Part shown: piece by piece, positions 51,319 through 59,110 of the stretch
Numbering within the stretch: position 1 is the first letter of the stretch
Layout of the letters: each line of letters begins with the position of its first letter
NCBI GenBank assembly: GCA_016806145.1
Contig: CP063167.1
Coordinates: 1,794,501 to 1,858,500 of the forward strand
DNA: 64,000 nt
Reading direction: 5' to 3'
Source: Variovorax paradoxus
GTDB taxonomy: Bacteria; Pseudomonadota; Gammaproteobacteria; Burkholderiales; Burkholderiaceae_C
Notes under the pieces: generated by a model
Database searches by the model: none
What the model was told of the DNA's origin: nothing
Seen by the model: the letters and a program-made list of their open reading frames with translations, nothing else
Position numbers and translations under genes: made by a program

Positions 51319-51337
51319 AGCACACTTGTGCTACATT
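51319..51337 (+). promoter_or_regulatory. Operator and extended -10 promoter of the ParD/ParE pair
   Basis: AGCACA (51319-51324) and TGTGCT (51327-51332) form a palindrome overlapping the -10 element TACATT (51332-51337), which has an upstream TG (51329-51330), an extended -10. The start codon is 33 bases further on. Ribbon-helix-helix antitoxins bind such sites to repress their own operon. No good -35 is visible, which fits an extended -10 promoter. Confidence 0.55.
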
Positions 51338-51370
51338 GGCTCGCGGCCGCTGGCCGAGAGAAGGACCTGA

Positions 51371-51655
51371 ATGTCTACCACCACCATCCGAATCGAAGAC
51401 GCTCTGAAGGCAAGGATTGCAGCGGCCGCGGAGCGTGCAGGGAAGACGTCTCATGGATTCATCCTCGACACGCTCGCGGAGACCGTCGAGCGCAGCGAGA
51501 TGGATGAGGAACTGCACCGCGTGGCGGAGGAGCGCTGGGCCTTGCTGCTGCAAACCCGGCAGACGGTCTCCTGGACGGATGCCAAGGCGTATCTCGAGGC
51601 CCGCGCCAAGGGAGAAAAGCCGCGCCGCCCGCGCGCCCGTGTAGGGGCGCGCTGA
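51371..51655 (+). CDS. ParD/CopG-like ribbon-helix-helix antitoxin
   Basis: 94 residues. The N-terminal STTTIRIEDALKARIAAAAERAGKTSHGFILDTLAETV is the beta-strand plus two helices of a ribbon-helix-helix DNA-binding domain. The C-terminus (TVSWTDAKAYLEARAKGEKP) is the toxin-binding tail. GAAGGA is the ribosome-binding site. It is four bases upstream of the toxin gene and bracketed by the 49-bp repeats. Confidence 0.9.
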   Translation: MSTTTIRIEDALKARIAAAAERAGKTSHGFILDTLAETVERSEMDEELHRVAEERWALLLQTRQTVSWTDAKAYLEARAKGEKPRRPRARVGAR

Positions 51656-51659
51656 ACCT

Positions 51660-51953
51660 GTGGCGCATATCGAGCTCGCCCTAGCCGTCCTCGAGGACAT
51701 CGATCGTTTCGTGGAGCACATGGCGCGTCACCAGGCGGCGGACATGCCCGAACGGGTCGACGAGATCATCCAGGCGATTCAAGTCCTGGCCCACAGTCCG
51801 CTGATCGGAAGGCCGGTGCGGCAAGGCAAACGAGAGCTGGTGATCGGCAAGGGCGTTCGTGGATACGTCGCGCTCTACCGCTACCTGGCCGAGATCGATA
51901 CCGTCTTCATCCTTGCGCTTCGCGCGCAACGCGAATCAGGGTTCAAACACTAG
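51660..51953 (+). CDS. ParE/RelE-type toxin
   Basis: 97 residues, GTG start, four bases after the antitoxin. It has the ParE/RelE profile: helical N-terminus with DIDRFVEHMARHQAADMPERVDEIIQAIQVLAHSPLIGRPV, then RELVIGKGVRGYVALYRYLAEIDTVFILALRAQRE, the typical terminal beta sheet. The target (gyrase or ribosome) is not readable. A hairpin follows downstream. Confidence 0.9.
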   Translation: MAHIELALAVLEDIDRFVEHMARHQAADMPERVDEIIQAIQVLAHSPLIGRPVRQGKRELVIGKGVRGYVALYRYLAEIDTVFILALRAQRESGFKH

Positions 51954-51962
51954 CGCGGCCCC

Positions 51963-52011
51963 GCAGCCCTGAATACAGCGCCCGCCTACAAGCGCCGTGC
52001 TCCGGCACTGA
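51963..52011 (+). repeat. 49-bp direct repeat, copy B, 3' of the ParD/ParE pair
   Basis: Second copy (44 of 49 bases identical to copy A) starting 10 bases after the toxin stop. Its internal hairpin is weakened by one mismatch. Together with copy A it suggests the pair entered or duplicated by recombination at this repeat, leaving one copy on each side. Confidence 0.85.
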
Positions 52012-52027
52012 CGGGTCCCCACCCGTC
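52010..52027 (+). terminator. Hairpin downstream of the ParE-like gene
   Basis: GACGGGT (52010-52016) pairs with ACCCGTC (52021-52027) around CCCC. It lies about 55 bases after the toxin stop. There is no T tract, so terminator function is only probable. Confidence 0.4.
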
Positions 52028-52089
52028 CGGCCCCCACCATCGGTCCCCATGCGTCGGGCCTGTTGCCCGGCAAGCACCAGGAGCCGCAC

Positions 52090-52284
52090 ATGACGAAAAA
52101 AATTGGATCGCTGGCAGCCGGTGCTGCCCTGTTGGGATCGTTCTTCCTCGCGATCCTCGCGCCCATGGCCTGGGCAGTGGAGAAGGACGATGCCGCCACC
52201 GCCACGGTCATCCAGACCGCCGCGCCGGCCTGCGAGGCCACGGCCGCGCACGACGGCGTCTTCACCAAGACCTGCCTCAAGTAG
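52090..52284 (+). CDS. Small exported hypothetical protein
   Basis: 64 residues with AGGAG seven bases before the ATG. A signal peptide MTKKIGSLAAGAALLGSFFLAILAPMAWA is followed by only about 35 residues (VEKDDAATATVIQTAAPACEATAAHDGVFTKTCLK) holding two Cys that could form a disulfide. It does not resemble a family I know. A degenerate GTCCCC half-site lies upstream (52043-52048). It converges with the Bug receptor gene three bases away. Confidence 0.7.
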   Translation: MTKKIGSLAAGAALLGSFFLAILAPMAWAVEKDDAATATVIQTAAPACEATAAHDGVFTKTCLK

Positions 52285-52287
52285 CCG

Positions 52288-53271
52288 TCATTCGGCCTTG
52301 ATGCCGCGCTCGCGCACCACGCGGCCCCACTTGACGGTCTCCGACTGGATGTACTGGGTGAACTGCTCGGGCGTGCCACCCACCGGGTCGATGCCCGCCT
52401 CGCCGAGCTTGCGCCGGATCTCGGCCGGCGCAATGGCCTTGAGATAGGCCGCCTGCAGCGCCTGCACCACGGCATCGGGCGTGCCGGTGCGCACGCTGAA
52501 GCCCTGCCATCCTTCGACCTCGAATCCCTTCACGCCCTGCTCGGCCACGGTCGGCACCTCGGGATAGGCCGCGATGCGTTTCGCGCCGGCCGCGGCGATC
52601 GGGCGCAGCCGGCCCGACTCGATGTGCGGCCGCGCGGTGGCGCGGTCGAGGAACATCAGGCCCACCTGGCCGCCCAGCAGGTCCTGCACCGCGGGGCCGC
52701 CGCCCTTGTAGGTGATGGCGACCAGCTTCATGCCGGTCTCGCGCGCGAGCAGCTCGGTGGCGAGGTGGTGCGTGGTGCCCACGCTCGGCGAGCCGTAGTT
52801 CAGGCCCTCGGGCGTGCGCGCGGCCAGCGCGATCAGCTCCTGCAGATTGCGCACCGGCAGGGTGTTCGGATTGACCACCAGCAGGAAGTCGAACTTCGCC
52901 GTCATGGTCACGGTGCGCAAGTCCTTGAGCGGGTCGTACGACAGCTTGTCGAACATGGCGGGGTTGACCGCGTAGGTGGTCATGTCGCCGAGCAGGAAGG
53001 TGTGGCCGTCGGGTGCGAGCTGCTTGGCCACGGCGGTCGCGCCGATGATGCCGGAGGCGCCGGGGCGGTTGTCCACGATCACCGGCTGGCCCAGCACCTC
53101 GCCCATGCCGGGCGCGACGAGGCGCGCGAAGAAGTCGGTGCCGCCGCCGGCCGGGTAGGGCACGATCAGGCGGATCGGCTGGCTGGGCCAGTTGCCTTGG
53201 GCCGCCGCGCCGAAGGCCGCGGGGGCCAGGGCGCCGGTGGCCAGGAGCGAAAGCAGGGTGCGTCGTTGCAT
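52288..53271 (-). CDS. Bug-family tripartite tricarboxylate receptor
   Basis: 327 residues. The signal MQRRTLLSLLATGALAPAAFGAAAQG precedes WPSQPIRLIVPYPAGGGTDFFARLV, VIVDNRPGASGIIGATAVA and YKGGGPAVQDLLGGQVGLMFLD, the Bug signatures. It is the third gene of the hemerythrin/monooxygenase operon, 28 bases after the monooxygenase stop. It probably captures the monooxygenase substrate or a related carboxylate in the periplasm. Confidence 0.94.
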   Translation of the reverse strand: MQRRTLLSLLATGALAPAAFGAAAQGNWPSQPIRLIVPYPAGGGTDFFARLVAPGMGEVLGQPVIVDNRPGASGIIGATAVAKQLAPDGHTFLLGDMTTYAVNPAMFDKLSYDPLKDLRTVTMTAKFDFLLVVNPNTLPVRNLQELIALAARTPEGLNYGSPSVGTTHHLATELLARETGMKLVAITYKGGGPAVQDLLGGQVGLMFLDRATARPHIESGRLRPIAAAGAKRIAAYPEVPTVAEQGVKGFEVEGWQGFSVRTGTPDAVVQALQAAYLKAIAPAEIRRKLGEAGIDPVGGTPEQFTQYIQSETVKWGRVVRERGIKAE

Positions 53272-53299
53272 GGTGGCTGTCTCCTCGTTCGTTGGAATG

Positions 53300-55081
53300 T
53301 CAGGCCGCGAGATCGCGCTGCAGGATCTTCGCAAAGGCCGCCGCGAGCTGCCCGCGCGCGCTGTCGCCGCGGCCCATCGCGCGCCAGGCCACGTGCTGGT
53401 CGGGCCGCACCAGGATCGCGCCATCCGACGACACACCGCGCAGGCAGCGCCAGGTTCCTTCGACGTCGCGCACCGTGGCCGTGTCGTGGATCTCGACGAT
53501 GTCCACCGGCAGGCCGGCGCCATGCGCCAGCGTGGCCGCGGCATCGGCCCAGGCCGAGCCCTGGCGGCCGGTCAGCAGCGTGAAGCGGCCCGGGCGCACC
53601 AGGTCGAGCGTGGAGATCTGCTTGCCGTCGCGCTCGAGCCAGGCATGCGGCAGCCGGTGGCCGGGCCGGGTGGTGGGCACGTAGGTCTGGCCCAGCGGAT
53701 CGCGCTCGGGCGTGGGCGTGCCGTCGGGCATGACGGCGCCAAGCTCGTAGTGGTAGCCCAGTTCGATGTCGTGCGCCTGCCATTCCATGCGCTGCACTTC
53801 CATGATCTGTGCCAGCCGCGCGCGCCGCGTGCGGCCCTCGGCGTCGTCGGCGAAGTAGCGGCGGAAGTTCGCCTGGCTCAGCTCGGCGTTGCCGCGCACC
53901 AGGCCGATGCCGGCATCGGTGAGCTGGTGGTTCTGGAAGGTCATCAGCGCCCACTGGATGTTGAACGCGGCCACCGGGCGGCGCTCGGCCTCGTAGCTGT
54001 CGAGCAGGCTGTCGTGCGCCTCGCCCTTCAGCACGGCCGCGAGCTTCCAGGCCAGGTTGTGCGCGTCCTGGATCGCCGAGTTCAGGCCCAGGCCGGTGGT
54101 CGGCGGATGGCGGTGCGCGGCATCGCCCGCGAGCAGCGCGCGGCCCCAGCGGTAGCGGTCGACCAGCACGCCCTCGACCGTCCAGTGGCCGATGCCGATG
54201 ATGTCGGGATGCAGGTCGGGGATCTTGAGCAGTTCGCGCATGCGCGGCAGCAGCGACGACTCCTCGAAGCGCGAAGGGTCGTCGGGCCGGAAGCTGAAGT
54301 GGAACATCCACTCCTCGGAATACCGGCCGAAGCGCGTGGGCCCGAGCTGGCCCAGCACGCCGCTGGCCCAGGAGCCGCCCTCGGGATTGACGAACCAGGT
54401 GGTCATCGAATGGTCGTCGTCCCAGTACTTCGAGAGGTCGGCGCGGAAGTAGACCGTGACCATGTGCGCGAGGTCGGTCGCGCCGCTCATCACCGCGCCC
54501 AGCGTCGGGCCCACGGTCTTGCCGCCGTCGGCGCCGATCAGGTACTTCGCGCGCACGCGGTATTCCTCGCCGCTGTCGCGGTCGAGCACGCGCGCGGTCA
54601 CGCCGTTTTCGTCCTGCTCGAAGGACTGCAGCTGGTGGTGGTAGCGCACCTGCGCGTTCGCCTCGGCCGAGGCCAGCTCGCGCAGCAGCGGCTCCATGCG
54701 CACCTGTGGGTAGAGCGTCGATTCGCAGGGGCTGTCCTTCGCATAGTGCTGCGCGAGCGAGCCGCCGCCGAAGGACTCGATGCGGTAGAAGGTGCGGCGG
54801 TCGAGTTCGCCGTCGCCGGCCAGCGTGGTGCACCAGCGGATGTGCGAGATGTGGGCCAGCGGCATCGAGCGTTCGTAGACCCGCTCGGCCACTTCGAACT
54901 GGCGCAGCAGCTCCATGGTGCGCTGGCTGATGTAGCGCGCCTTGGGCAGCCGGCCCGGTGCCGGATGGCGTTCGATCAGCAGGCTCGCGATGCCCTGGCG
55001 CGAGAGGAACAGCGAGGCCGCGAGGCCGCAGCCTCCGCCGCCGACGATGAGAACGGGAACGTCGATGTCTTGCATGGTCAT
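53300..55081 (-). CDS. FAD-dependent aromatic monooxygenase (group A, phenol hydroxylase-like)
   Basis: 593 residues. The FAD-binding GxGxxG is VLIVGGGGCGLAASLF, the middle motif is YLIGADGGKTVG, and the GD motif is RALLAGDAAHRHPPTTGLGLNSAIQDAHNLAWKL. A C-terminal thioredoxin-like extension (from about 480) is typical of TfdB/PheA-type hydroxylases. It starts in the stop of the hemerythrin gene (ATGA). It should hydroxylate an aromatic ring with NAD(P)H. It is under the regulon site at 55692-55736. Confidence 0.94.
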   Translation of the reverse strand: MTMQDIDVPVLIVGGGGCGLAASLFLSRQGIASLLIERHPAPGRLPKARYISQRTMELLRQFEVAERVYERSMPLAHISHIRWCTTLAGDGELDRRTFYRIESFGGGSLAQHYAKDSPCESTLYPQVRMEPLLRELASAEANAQVRYHHQLQSFEQDENGVTARVLDRDSGEEYRVRAKYLIGADGGKTVGPTLGAVMSGATDLAHMVTVYFRADLSKYWDDDHSMTTWFVNPEGGSWASGVLGQLGPTRFGRYSEEWMFHFSFRPDDPSRFEESSLLPRMRELLKIPDLHPDIIGIGHWTVEGVLVDRYRWGRALLAGDAAHRHPPTTGLGLNSAIQDAHNLAWKLAAVLKGEAHDSLLDSYEAERRPVAAFNIQWALMTFQNHQLTDAGIGLVRGNAELSQANFRRYFADDAEGRTRRARLAQIMEVQRMEWQAHDIELGYHYELGAVMPDGTPTPERDPLGQTYVPTTRPGHRLPHAWLERDGKQISTLDLVRPGRFTLLTGRQGSAWADAAATLAHGAGLPVDIVEIHDTATVRDVEGTWRCLRGVSSDGAILVRPDQHVAWRAMGRGDSARGQLAAAFAKILQRDLAA

Positions 55082-55668
55082 TTCTGGAGCGTGGGATCGG
55101 GGCAGGAGGTGCGGGCGGTGATGCGCGCGAACAGCGCGCGGTGGCCCTGCGTCATCGCGGCATCGGTGTCGCCGCGCTGGCGCGCCAGCGCCTCGGCGAG
55201 TTCGCGCCAGTCGGCGGGCGAGAGGTAGTCGGCGGCCACCGGCAGCACATAGCTTTCCTCGACCTCCATGTGGCCGAGGTAGACGGTCGAGTGCGTGTGC
55301 AGCAGCAGCTGGAAGGATTCGCGGTGCACCTCGCCCATCAGCTCCCAGGCGGTCAGCGCATGCTCGAGCTCGCGCACCGAGGATTCGCCGCGCTCGTGCT
55401 CGGCCTCGAGCCGGGCCAGCACCGGGCGCAGCGCCGGGCAACGCTCGCGGATCTTCGGGAACAGCAGCTCGCTCTCGCTCGCGTGGTGCATGCGCGCGGG
55501 CATCTCGTCGAGGTAGAACAGCATGGCGCGCAGCTCGTCGAAATCGGGCCGGCGGGCCGAGCGGCGCGCCTGCTCGACGCTGTCGCCCAGTGCCCGCAGC
55601 ACCGTCGCGAGGGCCTGGTGATCCTCGAGGATCAGCTGGACGGCGGAGGGTTGGAGCAGGGGCGGCAT
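55078..55668 (-). CDS. Hemerythrin-like (HHE) domain protein
   Basis: 196 residues of the HHE cation-binding type. Histidine/Glu-rich helices are seen: LILEDHQALATVLRALGDSV, MPARMHHASESELLFPKIRE, LEAEHERGESSVRELEHAL and VYLGHMEVEESYVLPVAADYL, which provide the diiron ligands. It is the first gene of the monooxygenase operon and is coupled to it. A role in oxygen or iron handling for the monooxygenase is inferred. Confidence 0.9.
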   Translation of the reverse strand: MPPLLQPSAVQLILEDHQALATVLRALGDSVEQARRSARRPDFDELRAMLFYLDEMPARMHHASESELLFPKIRERCPALRPVLARLEAEHERGESSVRELEHALTAWELMGEVHRESFQLLLHTHSTVYLGHMEVEESYVLPVAADYLSPADWRELAEALARQRGDTDAAMTQGHRALFARITARTSCPDPTLQK

Positions 55669-55691
55669 CGGTGCGACTCGGGCATGGCCTC

Positions 55692-55736
55692 ATTGGGGCA
55701 CAGCCGGGCGCCGGGGTCAGTCCCGCTGCAGGGGAC
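55692..55736 (-). promoter_or_regulatory. Regulon site 3: inverted repeat plus promoter of the hemerythrin-monooxygenase operon
   Basis: On the minus strand GTCCCC and CGGGAC (55720-55736, spacer 5) lead into -35 CTGACC (55715-55720); 17 bases later is CCCAAT (55692-55697). One operator arm has a single mismatch (C for G). It lies 11 bases from the LuxR-type gene stop, so that gene and the operon are adjacent and read in the same direction. Confidence 0.7.
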
Positions 55737-55747
55737 GCTCGATGGGG

Positions 55748-56596
55748 CTAGTGCAGCGCGCGCGAGGCCATCGTCTGGAAGCGCTCCGCGCTCCAGCGGC
55801 CCCAGCGCGCGAGGTACCAGGTCAGCAGCTCGCGTTCGCTGCCGATCACCAGCCGCTGGTAGGCGCGCTTGCGGTAGGTCTTCACGGTCTCCTCGCTCAC
55901 CGCGAGGTCGAGCGCGATGCCGACCGACGACAGCCCGTAGAGGATGCGCGCGCAGACCTCGGCCTCGCGGCGCGGCAGCGGGCTGGTCGCCACGATGCAG
56001 TTCTCGATCTCCTCGAGCGTGGTCAGCGCCTGCGACACGTCGGGCCGGCTCTGGCAGACGTCGGCGTGCTTCGAGAGCATCGCCAGCAGCAGTTCGGCCG
56101 CCTGCGCGAGGCGCTCGATGCCGTCGTGCGCGAACGGCGTGTGCGGGTCGGCGCGCAGCACGCTGAGGCCGAAGGCGCCGTTGGTGCCGCGGCCGCACAG
56201 CAGGATGCGGTCGCGCACGTGCGGGTAGACGCGCGGGCGCAGGTCGTCGTATTCGTGGTCGCTGAAGTCGACGTGGATGATGGTGGCGGCCGCGCCGTCG
56301 ACGCGGCGCTGCGCTTCCGTCATGGCCGGGTCGTGCTTCCACAGGCCCTGCTTGACGTAGCTCTCGACGCGGTCGCGCGCGGTGCGCTCGGGCTGCACGC
56401 AGCAGGCCGCCACTTCGCGCAGCTCGTCCTGGCCGAGGCGGAAGGCCGCGAAGTGATCGGCGCCGCACAGCGCATGCAGGTAGTTCGCGAGCGCGGGCGC
56501 GAAGCGTTCGCTGCCCATGCCGTCGACCAGGCGCGCGAGCTGCGCTTCCGAGGAGGAGGCGGCCGCGGGCCGGTCCTGGATCATCACCGTCATCAT
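55748..56596 (-). CDS. LuxR-family transcriptional regulator (candidate master of the regulon)
   Basis: 282 residues. The N-terminal ligand-sensing region (about 20-190: FAPALANYLHALCGADHFAAFRLG, YVKQGLWKHDPAMTEAQRRVDG) resembles autoinducer-binding/GAF-type sensors. The C-terminal LuxR helix-turn-helix is LPRREAEVCARILYGLSSVGIALDLAVSEETVKTYRKRAYQRL. No acyl-homoserine-lactone synthase gene is in the window, so it is a solo or metabolite-sensing LuxR. AGGAG is seven bases upstream. It probably binds the GTCCCC/GGGGAC sites; this is inference from adjacency and geometry. Confidence 0.92.
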   Translation of the reverse strand: MMTVMIQDRPAAASSSEAQLARLVDGMGSERFAPALANYLHALCGADHFAAFRLGQDELREVAACCVQPERTARDRVESYVKQGLWKHDPAMTEAQRRVDGAAATIIHVDFSDHEYDDLRPRVYPHVRDRILLCGRGTNGAFGLSVLRADPHTPFAHDGIERLAQAAELLLAMLSKHADVCQSRPDVSQALTTLEEIENCIVATSPLPRREAEVCARILYGLSSVGIALDLAVSEETVKTYRKRAYQRLVIGSERELLTWYLARWGRWSAERFQTMASRALH

Positions 56597-56619
56597 CGTT
56601 GTCTCCTGGGGTACCGCCA

Positions 56620-56636
56620 GGCGCCTTCGGGGCGCC
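56620..56636 (-). promoter_or_regulatory. Hairpin in the leader of the LuxR-type gene
   Basis: GGCGCC (56620-56625) pairs with GGCGCC (56631-56636) around TTCGG, about 25 bases before the start and directly before the ribosome-binding site. A second hairpin GCCCGGA/TCCGGGC spans 56641-56663. These may shape translation or transcription of the regulator. Evidence is structural only. Confidence 0.4.
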
Positions 56637-56676
56637 AACTGCCCGGACTTCTGTGTTCCGGGCAGGTTTCAAATTC

Positions 56677-56691
56677 CGTAATCAGATTACG
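56677..56691. promoter_or_regulatory. 15-bp palindrome upstream of the LuxR-type gene
   Basis: CGTAATC, A, GATTACG is a perfect 7+1+7 palindrome about 80 bases before the LuxR-type start, in an AT-richer stretch. It differs from the GTCCCC/GGGGAC sites, so another factor (for example the IclR-type regulator next door) may control the LuxR gene through it. Confidence 0.5.
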
Positions 56692-56749
56692 CTCATCGAA
56701 ATCCTGACTGTGTGAGGAGAAACCCTCCGCTGCGCTGCGGCAGGCGCTT

Positions 56750-57598
56750 TCAGCCCCAGCCCATGCGGCGCGAAACGTCCTCGGCGCGCGCCGACAGCAC
56801 GGTCGCCACGTGGCCGTCGAGGCGGGTGTCGATCAGGCCGGCCGAGCCCATCACGGTCATCACGCCGGCCACCGCGCCCGCGTGGTCGAAGATCGGTGCC
56901 GACACGCCGTGCAGCCCCGGATTGAGGTCGCCCTGGATGCGCGCGAGCTTGCGCTTGCGCACCGACTCGAACAGCGTCTCGACGTCGGCACGCGTCATCC
57001 TGCCGGCGGCCGGGTTGGGCGTCGCGCCCGGATGCGGCACGCCCGACAGCTCGCGGTCGATTAGCGGTGCCGTCACCGAGGCCGGCAGGTAGGCGCCGAA
57101 GATGCGGCCGGTGGAGGAGGTCAGCATCGGCATCACCGAGCCGGGGCGGCCGCTGATGATCAGCGCGTCGTTGGTCTCCTCGAAGCGCACGAAGGTCGGC
57201 CCGGCCGCGCCCCAGACCGCGAGGCCGACGGTGAAGCCGAGTTCGTCGCGCAGTTCGCCCAGCGTGGGCGAGGCCACCTGCACCACGTTGAGCCGGCGCA
57301 GCGCAGCGAGGCCCAGCCGCACCGCCAGCGGCCCGAGCCGGTAGCCGCCGCTGGCGGCATCGCGCTCGGCCAGCCCGCTGCGGCAGAAGCTCACGAGGTA
57401 GCGGTGCGCCTTCGGCGGCTGCATCTCGGCGCGCTCGGCCACGGTCTTGAGCATCAGCGGCGCGCCGGTGTCGATCAGCGCGGACAGCACGCGCACCGCG
57501 GTGTCGACCGCCTGCACGCCGCCCGCGTCCTCGTCGCCGGCACCGTGGCCCGTGCCGTTCGTCTCGTCGGCGCCATGGCCGGACTTCGCATCTTTCAT
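56750..57598 (-). CDS. IclR-family transcriptional regulator
   Basis: 282 residues. The winged helix at about 30-95 (VQAVDTAVRVLSALIDTGAPLMLKTVAERAEMQPPKAHRYLVSFCRSGLAERD) is followed by the IclR effector domain (SPTLGELRDELGFTVGLAVWGAAGPTFVRFEET to MTVMGSAGLID). An acidic Gly-rich tail starts the protein. It lies between the WrbA-like gene and the LuxR gene on the same strand. IclR proteins sense aromatic or carboxylate metabolites; its target is unknown. Confidence 0.94.
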   Translation of the reverse strand: MKDAKSGHGADETNGTGHGAGDEDAGGVQAVDTAVRVLSALIDTGAPLMLKTVAERAEMQPPKAHRYLVSFCRSGLAERDAASGGYRLGPLAVRLGLAALRRLNVVQVASPTLGELRDELGFTVGLAVWGAAGPTFVRFEETNDALIISGRPGSVMPMLTSSTGRIFGAYLPASVTAPLIDRELSGVPHPGATPNPAAGRMTRADVETLFESVRKRKLARIQGDLNPGLHGVSAPIFDHAGAVAGVMTVMGSAGLIDTRLDGHVATVLSARAEDVSRRMGWG

Positions 57599-57653
57599 GG
57601 GGGAGGGCGGGACCATCCGCACGAGACTAGCACGGGCATGGTCGCCGCCTGCC

Positions 57654-58271
57654 TCAGCCGGCGGCCTGTGCGCGGGCCGCCGCCAGCACGCCCGCGAAGC
57701 GCGCGAGCCGCTCGCCCTGGAAGCGCGCGGCATCGAGCTTCTCCGCGGGCAGGCCCTGGCCGCGGCCGTCGCTGAAGCTGCTGCCGTAGGGGTTGCCGCC
57801 GGCCGCCGAGATCCGCTTGTCGGTGTAGCCCACCGGCACGATGACCGAACCCCAGTGATAGAAGACGTTGTGCAGCGCGAGCAGCGTCGATTCCTGCCCG
57901 CCGTGTAGGTGCCCGGCACCCGTGAAGGCGCCCGCCACCTTGTCCTGCAGCCCGCCCGCGGCCCACAGCGGGCCCAGCGTGTCGATGAACTGCTTGAGCT
58001 GCGCGGCCGGCAGGCCGAAGCGCGTGGGCGTGCCGAACACGAAGCCGTCGGCCCAGGCGAGGTCGTCGGGCGTGGCCTCGGGCACCTCGCGCGTGGCCTG
58101 CAGGTGTTCCTTCCAGGCCGGCTTGGCATCGATGGTCTCGGGGCCCGCGAGTTCGCGCACCTTGCGCAGGCGCGTTTCGGCGCCCATGGCGCGCGCGCCT
58201 TCCTCGATGGCCTGGGCGATGCGCCAGGTGTGGCCGGTGCTGCTGTAGTAGACGATGGTGAGCTTGGCCAT
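57654..58271 (-). CDS. WrbA-like flavodoxin-type NAD(P)H:quinone oxidoreductase
   Basis: 205 residues. The FMN phosphate loop YYSSTGHTWRIAQAI opens the protein, and the WrbA-type motif region WADGFVFGTPTRFGLPAAQLKQFIDTLGPLW and GGGQ-like QESTLLALHNVFYHWGSVIVPVGYTD follow, with GNPYGSSF near residue 165. It is probably a tetrameric quinone reductase that keeps quinones reduced to hydroquinones during aromatic catabolism. Divergent from the NIPSNAP-like gene. Confidence 0.92.
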   Translation of the reverse strand: MAKLTIVYYSSTGHTWRIAQAIEEGARAMGAETRLRKVRELAGPETIDAKPAWKEHLQATREVPEATPDDLAWADGFVFGTPTRFGLPAAQLKQFIDTLGPLWAAGGLQDKVAGAFTGAGHLHGGQESTLLALHNVFYHWGSVIVPVGYTDKRISAAGGNPYGSSFSDGRGQGLPAEKLDAARFQGERLARFAGVLAAARAQAAG

Positions 58272-58350
58272 GGTGCGCGGGTCGGGTTGTTGTTGTCGCG
58301 GGTACGGTGCCCGCCGCCGGCCAGCATAGGCAGCGCCCCGCGCGCGGTAT

Positions 58351-58395
58351 GCCCCCCTGCGGCGGGACAGACAGCCGCCGCGCCATGGCTATGGT
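58351..58395 (+). promoter_or_regulatory. Regulon site 5: inverted repeat plus promoter of the NIPSNAP-like gene
   Basis: A variant of the shared operator, with arms GCCCCC and CGGGAC (58351-58368), runs into -35 CAGACA (58368-58373) and, 16 bases later, TATGGT (58390-58395). The ATG is seven bases beyond, so the transcript would begin at or one base before the start codon. The left arm is degenerate, so this site is weaker than the others. Confidence 0.55.
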
Positions 58396-58402
58396 GGCGG
58401 CC

Positions 58403-59110
58403 ATGATCCACGAACTGCGTCTCTACGCGGTGGCACCGGGCCGCATGGCCGACGTGCACGACCGCTTCAACCACCATTTCCCGGCCTTGTTCGAGAAGCA
58501 CGGCGTCGACTGCGTCGCGCGCTGGCAGGCCGTGGCCGGCCCCGACGCGCCGCGCTTCGTCTACCTGATGGCCTACCGCGACTACGCGCACCGCGAGGCC
58601 GTGTGGGCCAGCTTCTATGCCGACGCCGAGTGGTGGCGCGTGCGCGCCGAGACCAATGCGGGCCACGAGATGGTGGAACGCCACGACCTGTTCTTCCTGA
58701 AGCCGAACGCCGCCTGGCCGGCGCTCGCGGCGGCCGACGCGGCCGAGTCGGTGGGCGGCCTGCACGAGCTGGTGCAGCAGCAGATCGCGCCCGGGCAGAA
58801 CGCCAATGCCAATGCGTTCCTGCACGACACCTGGCTGCCGCGCGTGCGCGAGGCTGGCGCGCGCGTGCTCGCCGTGTGGGACATGGCGGCCGGCGCCGGC
58901 ATGCAGAAGGTCGTGCTGCTCTACGCCTGGCCCGATGCCGCGGCCTGGCGTGCCGGCCGCCAGCGACTGGACCGCGATGCCGCGCTGCAGGCCGAGTTCG
59001 CGGCGCAGCGCGCGCGCCATGGCACGGCGCTGTTCCAGCGCGCCGAGGTCAACCTGCTCGAGCCCGCGCCGGGCGCGACCATTCGCGCCGGGCTGGGCCG
59101 CATCGCCTGA
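58403..59110 (+). CDS. NIPSNAP-family protein
   Basis: 235 residues made of two ferredoxin-like alpha/beta repeats, the first MIHELRLYAVAPGRMADVHDRFNHHFPALFEKHG, typical of NIPSNAP domains, the second from about residue 117 (VGGLHELVQQQIAPGQNANANAFLHDTWLPRVREAG). Bacterial NIPSNAP genes often lie in catabolic clusters without a known reaction. It overlaps the next gene by one base (TGATG). The ATG lies seven bases after a -10 element, so the mRNA may be leaderless. Confidence 0.88.
   Translation: MIHELRLYAVAPGRMADVHDRFNHHFPALFEKHGVDCVARWQAVAGPDAPRFVYLMAYRDYAHREAVWASFYADAEWWRVRAETNAGHEMVERHDLFFLKPNAAWPALAAADAAESVGGLHELVQQQIAPGQNANANAFLHDTWLPRVREAGARVLAVWDMAAGAGMQKVVLLYAWPDAAAWRAGRQRLDRDAALQAEFAAQRARHGTALFQRAEVNLLEPAPGATIRAGLGRIA

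Noticed and set aside
52043..52059. A further GTCCCC half-site upstream of the small exported protein
   Set aside because: The right arm reads TCGGGC and no C(T/A)GAC element or -10 at 17 bp follows, so it does not meet the regulon pattern.
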